Shown here piece by piece: positions 1 to 15,828 of a stretch of 64,000 bases of DNA. The stretch is from Turritopsis dohrnii (lineage: Eukaryota > Cnidaria > Hydrozoa > Anthoathecata > Oceaniidae), in assembly GCA_027922465.2 (NCBI GenBank), contig BQMF02000064.1:434001-498000 (forward strand), read 5' to 3'. Below the pieces are notes generated by a model. It worked only from the letters and a program-made list of their open reading frames with translations, made no database searches and was not told where the DNA came from. The translations under genes and the position numbers were made by a program. Each line of letters begins with the position of its first letter. The first letter of the stretch is position 1.

Positions 1-927
1 GTGGACGACCAGTGGACGACCAACGGACGATCAATGCCCACTGGGAACAAAAGAAATATGTGAACTGAAACCATGGATACGTATTTTATAATCAAAATAA
101 GATAAACATTTGTTAAAGAAATTCTGTAAGAACCAAAAGAAAGAAAAAAAACTTTTTCAAAAAAAAACATTAAAGCGAAAAAATCCATTAGAAAACTGCA
201 ATTCAAACTTTGATTCGAAACAAGAAATAGCCAAAGTTTACATAAAAAACAAGAAAAAAATATAAGAAGGTTTTATTGATCATGATCACACCAGGTTTGG
301 AGGACAGAAAAAAGAAGGAAAACACGAAGAACGACAATTTGTAGGCTTTCTTGCATACACAGAAATCCAATTAAAATCTTTTTATGGCAAGATCCGCCAA
401 AAATCAGTGCATTGAATAAAATTTATCGAATGAAAGATTTAGAGCTAAAACATATATACAAAAATAAAATGTTGTTGGCAAAATTTCAGATTTCAAACTG
501 TGCTTCAAAATCCTAGTCGTTCACTGCACTAAAACAACACAAAAGTAATATGAAAAATGTCTTAGCAATTTTATCATACGAACTTCCTAAATAACATAGT
601 ATAAATAATAATAAATTAGGAAAGAGATACGAAAAAACATTCCACTTACAGTACCATGCTTTGAAACGGGAAAAAAAAAGCAAAAGTCAGCTAATAATTC
701 TATACCACCGTGTAATGTCAACACGAAAAGTTGGAGGATGAAGAAGATGATGATGATGATGATGAAGAACAAAATTGGAAACTGACATTCGCCTATCTCG
801 TGAAACTACTATGCCTCCTCGCTCGCTTACGCTCGCTGCGGGGGGCAATTAATCCCGAAGGGATGCTTTTACAGTACACCGTATCAAGACACAATTTAGT
901 AGGCATTAGGTAAATGCTTATTCATTC
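1..927. other. Repeat-poor AT-rich leader, no gene seen
   Basis: No credible coding region was found on either strand. The first 35 bases hold three imperfect copies of a short GGACGACCA-type unit. A GAT/GAA trinucleotide run lies at about 736-768. The short open frames here are low-complexity and have no family resemblance. Confidence 0.5.
736..768. repeat. GAT/GAA microsatellite
   Basis: A run of GAA and GAT trinucleotides that creates a spurious Asp/Glu-rich reading frame. It is treated as a simple repeat, not as coding sequence. Confidence 0.8.
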
Positions 928-989
928 TACAGTGTGTATCAAAATGTCTTATCCACTTACTTTGAAGGCGTATTTTGATACACACTGTA
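928..989. repeat. 62-bp hairpin with Tc1/mariner-like ends
   Basis: The segment begins TACAGTGTGTATCAAAAT and ends with the reverse complement ATTTTGATACACACTGTA, giving arms of about 18 bp around a 26-bp centre. The TACAGTGTG end resembles the ends of the larger element at 33785-34389. It could be two terminal repeats brought together by an internal deletion, or a minimal hairpin element. Confidence 0.65.
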
Positions 990-1109
990 TGAATCAAAAC
1001 TTTTTGAATTTTTTTTGAAAAATGCTATTCGAAAATGAAAAGGCCTATTATACCCTTTATAAAGTAACGAAAACGCAAATTCAAGGAGAAATCTCTCAAA
1101 AAGGTTTCT

Positions 1110-1941
1110 TTGAAAAGAAAACGAACAAAAAGAAATCAGAGAGATAGTCAACTCACAGAGCAAGAAGTCTTGATGATCCAAAAAAAATTGACGAATGGGT
1201 TAGCGAGGACAATAGCCAGAGAAAAACTTGGTGAAAAGGTTTTTCCTACAATGAGAATCAATGAAAACGCCAGAATCAAAAATAGCAAATCCGAAAAATT
1301 ACTGGGAATAAAAATAGATCACGAACTTAAATTTGATGAACATATGAATGATATATGTAAAAAAGCCAGTTCTAAAATCCATGCATTGTCAAGAATAGCA
1401 CCATTCATGTCCAAACATAAAAAGAAAATATTAATGAATTCAATTTTCACAGCACAGTTTGGTTACTGCCCCATTGTTTGGATGTTTCACAGTAGGGAAA
1501 TAAATCATAGAATTAATAGACTTCATGAGAAATGTCTTCGAATAGTTTATAATGACAAGTCATTAACGTTTGAAGAGCTATTAGATTATGATAAGTCAGT
1601 CACAGTCCACCATAAGAATCTTCAAAAGCTAGCGATAGAAATGTTCAAGGTATCAAAGCTCTACTAGCCCTGATATCATGGCCGATGTGTTGCTACTAAA
1701 TAACCCGTGTAATTATAATCTCAGACGCCTAAGGCTTTTTCGCAGTCGAAAAGTAAACTCTGTTCATTATGGAATAAATTCAGTTGGCCATCTGGGCCCA
1801 AAAATTTGGGAACTCCTCCCAAATGATCTAAAGAATTCCTCAAATGTCGAAATATTTCGATCAAAAATAAAGTTTTGGAAGCCTGTTGAATGCCCGTGCA
1901 AAATTTGTAAAACGTTCATTTCAAATTTAGGATATATTTAA
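1110..1941 (+). pseudogene. 5'-truncated, frameshifted LINE reverse transcriptase (C-terminal part)
   Basis: Two frames (1110-1667 and 1678-1941) together encode the C-terminal part of a non-LTR retrotransposon reverse transcriptase. What is seen: LLGIKIDHELKFDEHM, the motif after the catalytic palm in many LINE ORF2 proteins; FGYCPIVWMFHSR; NRLHEKCLRIVYND; and the terminal GPKIWELLPNDLKNSSNVE segment seen in LINE tails. The two frames are offset by one position near 1660-1678, within the usual 'K.SPDIM' stretch, so the copy carries a small indel. The catalytic YADD box and the endonuclease are missing, which is typical 5' truncation. The first 45 or so residues of the upstream frame have no LINE similarity and are probably fortuitous. 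This is a dead copy. Confidence 0.8.
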
Positions 1942-2043
1942 TGTTTATATAAACTATTGAAAAAATTTAGTTTACACTTTTTTTTTTGATTAGATTATTA
2001 CGGTAGCAGCGAAGCGAATACCGTATTAAAACACCCTTGGACT

Positions 2044-2075
2044 ACTCCTCCTCCTCCTCCTCCTCCTACTACTAC
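2044..2075. repeat. CTC/CTA microsatellite
   Basis: A run of CTC triplets followed by CTA triplets just downstream of the LINE remnant and a T-rich stretch. It may mark the 3' tail of the LINE insertion. Confidence 0.75.
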
Positions 2076-2609
2076 CGACCGAAATGGCAGTTTAGCCTGT
2101 GCAGCCTACCAATGTCGCTTTCGAAACTGCGTAAATTGCAACTTAAGAACGGAGGCTAATAATCTTTATAACTATCAAAACATTCTTTATACGTTTTTTT
2201 AGTATTTTACCATAGATTCGCCATTTCCAATAAACATTTTCCTATTAAAAACACGGTGGGGAACTTTAGTTGCACCTAATTTGAAACACGGTTAAAATAA
2301 ACTTAAGCTTTGTTTTTGGTAACGTCTTGTGCTTCGAAGTTCGAAGCTCTCTTCTTCTTGCAGTTACAAAGATTCATCGAAATTCATCGAACGTAAACTT
2401 TTTAAAAGCATTTTACATTTTTTTTTATATTTTGTGCGTGTGTATTTTGTTTGCTTGTCTACAAAAATGTCTTGGATTAAAGTTTGAAACGGTTTTACTT
2501 TGTTTCTTATATTTTTAGAAGACGTTTGTTTTTTTTCTCTTTTCGGTCTTACAGCTTTCTTTTTATATAAAAAAATCTGATATAAAAAAAAAACGTAGTT
2601 TCGCATATT

Positions 2610-2840
2610 GTGCATATTTCTTTTGTTTGTATCAAATAGTTTTCTGGTGGTTTTAGTTAAGCCCTGTTTACACTTTTTCAAATGAAAATTGCCTTAATTT
2701 AAGCCTAAGAGATAAACAAAGGTCGACAAAGCTTCATGGGGCTTTCAGACTAATTAATTTAGAATCTATTTCGTTTTGTACATTAAGAGTTGAAATGCTG
2801 CTACCGTTTTGTGCCATATGGCTCTTGTTTGTTATTTAAA
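2610..2840. repeat. Dispersed repeat, copy A (partner at 52430-52665)
   Basis: This segment aligns by eye, in the same order, with 52430-52665. Shared blocks include TGCATATTTCTTTTGT, TTAGTTAAGCC.T.TTTACAC, CCTAAGAGATAA and GAAATGCTGCTAC.GTTTTGTG. The TTAA followed by a TTTACAC block resembles the end of the small element at 9768-9988, so these could be decayed copies of a TTAA-target element. Confidence 0.6.
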
Positions 2841-2966
2841 GTTGACTTTAATTAGCGATATTTTTATATTGGCTATTGTAAGTTGTCAACTCAAAATAAA
2901 TTAGCGAAAAAAAAAAAAAAAAAAAAGAAAAAAAAGTGGCATCAATGTGCGTTGTCTCAAAAATAA

Positions 2967-3925
2967 ATGTTTTTTATGTGCGAAAAAGAGATACCACCGA
3001 AGCTGTACAGAGTAGTGGTTGCAGAAAAAAAGATATTTCTTGACGACTTTAACCAGAAGGCATTGTCGAGGACAGTTTTGGGGTACTACAAAAAAAGTCC
3101 CCCTGAAGTTCCTACACTGGAAAAAATTCAAACCGATTTGCAAGACCTGGCGTATTTTCCGATTTTTAACAAAACGACTTTATTTCGATGGTTAACAAAA
3201 CTTGGTTTCGTTTACAAAAAACGGAACAAGAAGATGCAAATTTATCAGCTGACCGACATTGTGACAAGTAGGCATCACTTTCGCCGCAAAATAACCGAAT
3301 ACAGAAACAGTGGATATGAGGTTTTCTATCAAGATGAGACGTGGTGCAATGCCAACCACACAAAGGAGCACATCTGGCAACAGGAAGAGGATACAAGGAA
3401 CATCATTGATGACACTAAATGGGAAGGTGGAATGAAAGTACCATTAAGAGCAGGAAAAAGATTGATCATCAATCACTTAGGGTCAGAACATGGTTTTTTA
3501 GAAGGGGTTTGCGAGTGTTTCGTAGGTGTGAAAAAAAGTAGGGACTACCATAAGGGGATGAATGGGATGAAACTATACTTTGAAAATTGGATTTTGGAGA
3601 AGGTTTTGCCAAAGCTACCCGAAAAATGCGTTGTTGTATTGGACAATGCCAAGTACCACTCGCGTATCACTGAAGATTCAAAAAAACCAACAACTACATG
3701 GAGAAAAGCGGCTATCCAAGAAATCAAGTACGGACCGAAGGATACCAAACCAATTCTCCTTCAGCTGGTAAAGCAGGTGTTTGTTTTGAAAAAGTACCAA
3801 CTCGAAGAAATTGTGAAATCATATTGTTCAGAAAGTGGTAAAACTTCTTCGACTTCCCGTTGGTCACTCAGAGCAGAACCCCATTGAACTGATGTGGGCT
3901 CAAATCAAGAATCAGATTGCCACAT
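2967..3925 (+). pseudogene. IS630/Tc1-mariner-type DDE transposase with C-terminal frameshift
   Basis: The frame 2967-3887 (306 codons) encodes a DDE_3-type transposase of the IS630/Tc1/mariner superfamily. Visible features: a helix-turn-helix-like region with FNKTTLFRWLTKLGFVYKKR (about residues 67-86), YQDETW with the first catalytic Asp at 123, and VVVLDNAKYHSR with the second Asp at 226. The third acidic residue is not in this frame. It lies in another frame, in LRLPVGHSEQNPIELMWAQ, with the Glu codon at 3886-3888 and a stop at about 3925. A small indel near 3815-3838 therefore disrupts the catalytic domain, and the copy is probably dead. This lineage (RRHF...RRKI, KRLIINHLGSEHGF) is common as scattered copies in invertebrate genomes. 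No convincing terminal inverted repeats were seen around it, so it may be an end-less remnant. Confidence 0.8.
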
Positions 3926-4573
3926 AGAACACGGTGGACGATGGACGGTGATGGAAGATGATAGTGACGATGATAAAAAACATACCTATTGCTTATATTT
4001 ACTGTGCACTTCTGTTCTTTGACGTAGTGTTCTTTTTTGTGAAGCACTGAGCTTGAATGATTTAAGTATTGTTTCTAGTATTAAAAATGATTTACTAATG
4101 ATTGCAATAACATACAAAGTTAAATGCTCACGTAGTCATTATATCTAACGTGTTTCCAGTTATATTGAGTGTTAATTACCTTCGCAGTTGCAAAATCATT
4201 CACTCCCGGTTTACATCAAATCCTTGCAAGATTGCAAACACGAGAAACATGCGATCTAAGTGACTTTAAAGGATTATATCTTGCGATCTATTTCACTTTT
4301 TTGAAAAATTATTTCGCCTTTTGAACGATCAAAGATTGAAGTTTGTCTCACAAAAAATTGAGCTGTTTTGCTCTTTTCTATAAAAAGCTCGTTTTTTCAT
4401 CTTCGTTTTTCTTCTTCCATTTTCATTATTCATTTTTTTTTTTTTTAAATATCTCATAACCTTCAAATTTGCCAAGCATTTATAAAAACTGTGTAAATTC
4501 ATTTGAAACGTACTTTAACACCTACTTTGCATTTTTGTAATGAGCGCCCCTTCTGAAAGGTAGAAAATTAAAT
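3926..4573. other. AT-rich spacer, no gene seen
   Basis: No coding region or recognisable repeat was found, apart from a T tract at about 4432-4446 and a first ATGAGCGCCCC motif near 4540 that is repeated at the start of the adjoining Ginger-like element. Confidence 0.5.
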
Positions 4574-4611
4574 GAGCGCCCCGGTGTCACCGCCTAAAAG
4601 TACTCCCCTCA

Positions 4612-4746
4612 ATGAGTACTCCCCAGTACTTATTTCCTAGGAAATAAATACTCCCCAGTACCTTTTTCCTAAGAAATAAGTACTCTCGGGATTCCTTATT
4701 TCCTAGTAAATTTGTACTTCCCCTTGGAAATAAGTACTCCCCTTTT
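4612..4746. repeat. Left subterminal AGTACT/TTTCCTAGGAAA repeats
   Basis: Several AGTACT-containing units are interleaved with the palindrome TATTTCCTAGGAAATA and its variants. The same motifs recur in inverted order at 7575-7715 on the other side of the transposase gene, so they are probably binding sites for the element's own transposase. Confidence 0.75.
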
Positions 4747-5035
4747 TATGCCCTTGAGCAGTTTCGGTAAACTACACACCAAATCGTCCCATGAATATGC
4801 GAATTTCTGTAAAAGGATTACTGATTTTCTGTTTAATGGAAAGGACGGTGCTTGAAATAACTGAGGGGAATGAAAACAAACGCACATAACAAAAACAAAA
4901 ATAAAACATTTTGACATATCCTACATTCCTGTGTCTTCAGCACACTATCAGCATTAATACTTGCATACAGGTAGCTTATAATAGTTATAGAAGTGCCAGT
5001 TATTTTTCGGCAGCTAGTCTCATTATAAGTTTTGA

Positions 5036-7444
5036 TTAGGGAATTTTGACTTTAGGGAATGGCGACAAGTTCTTCTTTATCAAACACAAGATAAGATGGT
5101 CTCGCATTTTTCCAACATCAAAATGGGCCTCCATGGGCGATGACCCATTCAAAATTTCTGCTGCAAAGGCCACAGCGAATGGGCCACAATTGAAGCCATC
5201 AGGCTGTTTTTGCACGGGAAGGAAGTTGATAACCAATTTCTCACTCTCGTTAACAATTTTCTTGTACAACGCATCTACACATTTCTTTGTGGATCGGGTG
5301 AGGGATGTCTTCAAGCTGTCACAGATCTGAACCCTACCATTAGAGGAAAATGTGAGCAACCAGTGGTTAGAGCCATCATGCAGTAGCTGAATGTGGTCAT
5401 TGCTAACTGGTCGATATGGTGCATTGCCACGTTTTTGCACGTTCAAGACAGATTGGTAATCAGCTCCCAGCTCTTTACAAATAAGCTTCTGGGCAGCGTC
5501 CATGATCCGATCATTCAACCATGAATTTGGAGAGCGAAGGATTTGTTCGTCTTCAATCTGGAGGTTATAAAGATCATTCTTTAGCCAGAAAATGACATGA
5601 CTCTCATTGGCTCTTGAAATTTCTTTCGTTTGATCTGTAGGTTTTCCAGATGATTTCCAGAAGATTCTTTCGACTGTAAACCAGGAATGCTTTTCAGGAC
5701 GAATAATAAGCCATGCGGATTTCCATTTTTTATTGTTAATCATGTCAGCTAAACTAACTGCAACCCCACTAAAAGGGCCAAATATTTTCACAACTTTCCG
5801 TACACTCACTTTAATCATGCCGTTCCATCGAGGTAATGTATCAAGCATGCGATCTTGAAATTTGATGTATAACCGAGGAAGAAGTGATTCTTGTTTTCTT
5901 TGTACGATCTCTTTGAATTTTAAACAGGTGCGTGATACAGCTCTATATGTTTCTACTACGTTATCGGAGGACTTCACAGAGTCAATCAAAATCTTTTCAA
6001 TGATTTCATTTGGTAGTTTGGGCCATAAATTTGGAAGTTGCTGGTTGCCTGGAGCGGAAGAATTGATCTTTTCATGAACAGGCACCTGCTGGTCCATTGA
6101 AGCAGAAGAAGCAATTTTTGTGTCAACAGGAGGCTTTTCATCATTCACAACGATAGGAGTTGGATCCACGTATGGTTTCAACAGAGAGATACTGTACTTC
6201 TTTTTGATTTCCTTTCCATTCTTGTTAGTCAAAGAGCATAGGTTCTTCTTTGATATCGCTTGAACTGTGTATGGACCGAGCCACTTGAATGAAAATTTGC
6301 CGCCTTTTCTGTCCTCCCTCTTTTGGTTCTTTAGAAGCACCTTCTGACCAACCTTGACAACGTTTGGCACTTGGTGGCGTCGATTGTAATCACGTTGTTG
6401 TTTCTTCTGCGCTGATTGAATGTTTTCACCTACGTGTTTATGAACTTTTTCTCTCATAGAAATTGCATTTGAAAGAACCGCATCGAACGTTTTTTTATCG
6501 AATGGTTCGTCAGTGCTGTCATCAACATTATGGAATAAATTATGTTTAATGTCGATGGGTAATGTTGGCTCTCGGTTGTACAGAAGAAAAAAGGGTGAAT
6601 ATTTTGTCGATGTGTGTCTGCTAACCCTATGCGCAAACAAAATTCCTTCGATGATATATGGCCATTCGGCGGCGTTTTCATCAAGAACCTTCACCAATGA
6701 GTCCTTGATAGTTCGGTTTTGCCGCTCACAAAGTCCATTGGATTGGGGATGGTACGCAGATGTTACGCGTTGTGCGGTGCCAGTCATTCTGTGCAGATGT
6801 TCGATCACTTCGTTGACAAACTCTCTTCCTTGATCATTGATTTGCACTTTGATGCATCCATGACGGCAAATGATTTCATACAAAAACTGCGCAATTGTAG
6901 CAGCTGTTTTGTCTTTGGTGGGCTTTGCTTCAGACCATTTCGTAAAATAGTCTATGCACACAATTAGATGCTTAAATTCGTCAACTTGAGGCAGATTACA
7001 AACATCGACACCAACTTGCTGCATAACTTCGTTTTTTACAGGAATACTATGGAGCTCAGAAGATACTTTTTTTATTTTACCATGTTTTTGGCACTGGTCA
7101 CATTTCTTGATAAACTCTTCCACATCACTTTTGACATTGTGCCAGAAAAATCTAGCCACGATTTTCTGATGTGTTGAATCCCTTCCACGATGAGCAGCCA
7201 TTGCTTTTGCTTTAGAGTCTTCCCCTAATCCAACATGAATATCATGGATTATCGTTTGTTGAGTCTCCTTTGAAGAAATTACAAGTCTTGAATCTTTGTA
7301 CATTAGCTGGCCGTTTACAATGCTAAATGCCTTGCATGCTTTTCGAAAGTTTGCTTTTTTCCCTTTATCTCCGGCCACCTCACATGGAAACGTTTTTTCA
7401 CGCAAATATTTTTCGATAGCATCAAAATCAACATGATGTGCCAT
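5036..7444 (-). CDS. Transposase: Gypsy-type integrase + F-box-like segment + Ulp1/C48 protease
   Basis: An uninterrupted 802-codon ORF read from the ATG at 7444; the frame extends 11 codons further upstream without an ATG. Domains in order: an H2C2 zinc-binding domain (His85, His92, Cys115, Cys118); an rve integrase core with Asp147 in VGVDVC, Asp204 in INDQGREF and Glu240 in NGLCERQNR, exactly 35 residues apart as in DD35E enzymes; a GPY/F module (FKWLGPYTV, about 386-395); an F-box-like stretch LPNEIIEKIL...AVSRTCLKFKEI (about 476-513); and a Ulp1/SENP-like cysteine protease (about 624-794) with His694 in SNHWLL, Asp709 in ICDS and Cys753 in DGFNCGPFA. The chemistry expected is transposon end cleavage and joining. 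The protease would act on SUMO-like conjugates. Every catalytic residue I can identify is present and there is no stop or frameshift, so recent activity is plausible. The F-box assignment is the least certain part. Confidence 0.82.
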   Translation of the reverse strand: MAHHVDFDAIEKYLREKTFPCEVAGDKGKKANFRKACKAFSIVNGQLMYKDSRLVISSKETQQTIIHDIHVGLGEDSKAKAMAAHRGRDSTHQKIVARFFWHNVKSDVEEFIKKCDQCQKHGKIKKVSSELHSIPVKNEVMQQVGVDVCNLPQVDEFKHLIVCIDYFTKWSEAKPTKDKTAATIAQFLYEIICRHGCIKVQINDQGREFVNEVIEHLHRMTGTAQRVTSAYHPQSNGLCERQNRTIKDSLVKVLDENAAEWPYIIEGILFAHRVSRHTSTKYSPFFLLYNREPTLPIDIKHNLFHNVDDSTDEPFDKKTFDAVLSNAISMREKVHKHVGENIQSAQKKQQRDYNRRHQVPNVVKVGQKVLLKNQKREDRKGGKFSFKWLGPYTVQAISKKNLCSLTNKNGKEIKKKYSISLLKPYVDPTPIVVNDEKPPVDTKIASSASMDQQVPVHEKINSSAPGNQQLPNLWPKLPNEIIEKILIDSVKSSDNVVETYRAVSRTCLKFKEIVQRKQESLLPRLYIKFQDRMLDTLPRWNGMIKVSVRKVVKIFGPFSGVAVSLADMINNKKWKSAWLIIRPEKHSWFTVERIFWKSSGKPTDQTKEISRANESHVIFWLKNDLYNLQIEDEQILRSPNSWLNDRIMDAAQKLICKELGADYQSVLNVQKRGNAPYRPVSNDHIQLLHDGSNHWLLTFSSNGRVQICDSLKTSLTRSTKKCVDALYKKIVNESEKLVINFLPVQKQPDGFNCGPFAVAFAAEILNGSSPMEAHFDVGKMRDHLILCLIKKNLSPFPKVKIP

Positions 7445-7574
7445 TGTTTCCGTGATCTTCGTAGTTTTAAATGTCAATCCCTTTCCAAAACGTGGGTTTT
7501 CAAAGCATCAAGTTCGAATGAAGTTCGAATGAATCATTTCACAATACAATGCAATGTAATGACATCTTTGAAAA

Positions 7575-7715
7575 AGGAGTTACTTTGGCCTAGGAAATAA
7601 GTAATCCCTTTGGGGAGTACTTATTTCCTAAAGGGAGTACTTATTTACTAGGAAAAAAGTACTGAGGGAGTAGTTTTTTACTAGGAAGTAAGTACTGGGG
7701 GAGTACTTTTTGTCA
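7575..7715. repeat. Right subterminal AGTACT/TTTCCTAGGAAA repeats
   Basis: An inverted counterpart of the array at 4612-4746, with repeated GGGAGTACTTATTTCCTA-type units. It lies just inside the right end of the Ginger-like element. Confidence 0.75.
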
Positions 7716-7842
7716 GGGAGTGATTATAAGCTGCTACACCGGCGCTCTTACAGACAATTACGGTACCAGATGACTTAGGAACTTTCGTCATTTTAATGTC
7801 CAGATGACAGTGAACGCAAGACACCCTTGGTTTGTGTTTAGG

Positions 7843-8100
7843 AAATGGATAGATTTCTTAGAGGATCGGGGTGGTAATATAAGGCAAATGGATAGATTTC
7901 TTAGAGGATCGGGGTGATAATATAAGACAAATGGATAGATTTCTTAGAGGATCGGGGTGGTAATATAAGGCAAATGGATAGATTTCTTAGAGGATCGGGG
8001 TGGTAATATAAGGCAAATGGATAGATTTCTTAGAGGATCGGGGTGGTAATATAAGGCAAATGGATAGATTTCTTAGAGGATCGGGGTGGTAATATAAGGC
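7843..8100. repeat. Six-unit 43-bp tandem repeat
   Basis: Exactly 258 bp, that is 6 x 43 bp. Each unit starts AAATGGATAGATTTCTTAGA and ends GGTAATATAAGGC. Unit 2 differs at a few bases (GGTGATAATATAAGAC) and the others look identical. The array lies between the Ginger-like element and the 3' end of the FAM135 gene. Such uniformity suggests recent expansion, or an assembly with a collapsed or variable copy number. Confidence 0.95.
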
Positions 8101-8638
8101 AAATATCTGGTTACAGTAATTGTATTCCCCACTAAAAATTACTAGAGTCAAAAAACGTCTATCACAATAATAAAATCTCTTCTTTTTGCTGTTTACTTTC
8201 TTTTGTCCCGACAACCAAATTTACGTCAAACAGCGTGTTGGAACATTGAAGTTCTAGATAAAGTTCTTACAAGAAGTTATATAAAAGCTATTATACATTT
8301 TTTTCCATGACAAATGCAGAAAATGAAAATTACAAATTAAAAAACCGTTGAAAAATTAAATTAACAGTAAAAATAACTTTTAAACGTATCAACAACAACA
8401 CCCACGTCTTCAAACTTAATTTTCAAACATTGCGTTTTGCCGCCCGCAAAATTCTCACTGTGTCATCTTTGTCATAAAAATTGAATTCATCCGACGTTTG
8501 CAGTCGAAGTTTTCAACTAATTAGAAACTACGAAAGATTCCATTGCAATGAAATGCCTCCAACGGATATATCAGACAATGTTATAACATAGACGCATATA
8601 TATTAGTGATACCTTAACACTTAATCTTAGTATATCTC

Positions 8639-15828
<7,190 letters not shown>

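Larger units (their letters stand above)
4574..7747 (-). mobile_element. Ginger1-like DNA transposon, apparently near-intact
   Basis: The 3.2-kb unit contains one long minus-strand ORF (integrase, F-box-like, Ulp1) and matching inverted ends. The left end reads GAGCGCCCCGGTGTCACC and the reverse complement of the right end reads GAGCGCCGGTGTAGCAGC. Both ends are followed by CTCC-type motifs and arrays of AGTACT / TATTTCCTAGGAAATA motifs. Ginger1 elements are known cut-and-paste transposons whose integrase is related to Gypsy LTR retrotransposons and carries a GPY/F module. No LTRs, protease or reverse transcriptase are present, which argues against a Gypsy element. The exact boundaries and target duplication could not be fixed by eye. 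Confidence 0.7.

Noticed and set aside
5036..7477. Reading the integrase ORF as part of a Gypsy LTR retrotransposon
   Set aside because: No reverse transcriptase, protease, gag or LTRs are present, and inverted ends bracket the ORF.
7844..8100. Possible CRISPR array
   Set aside because: The 43-bp units are contiguous with no spacers, and the DNA is an animal nuclear genome.
7987..8214. 75-codon minus-strand frame
   Set aside because: It is produced by the 43-bp tandem repeat, whose unit happens to lack stops in one frame.
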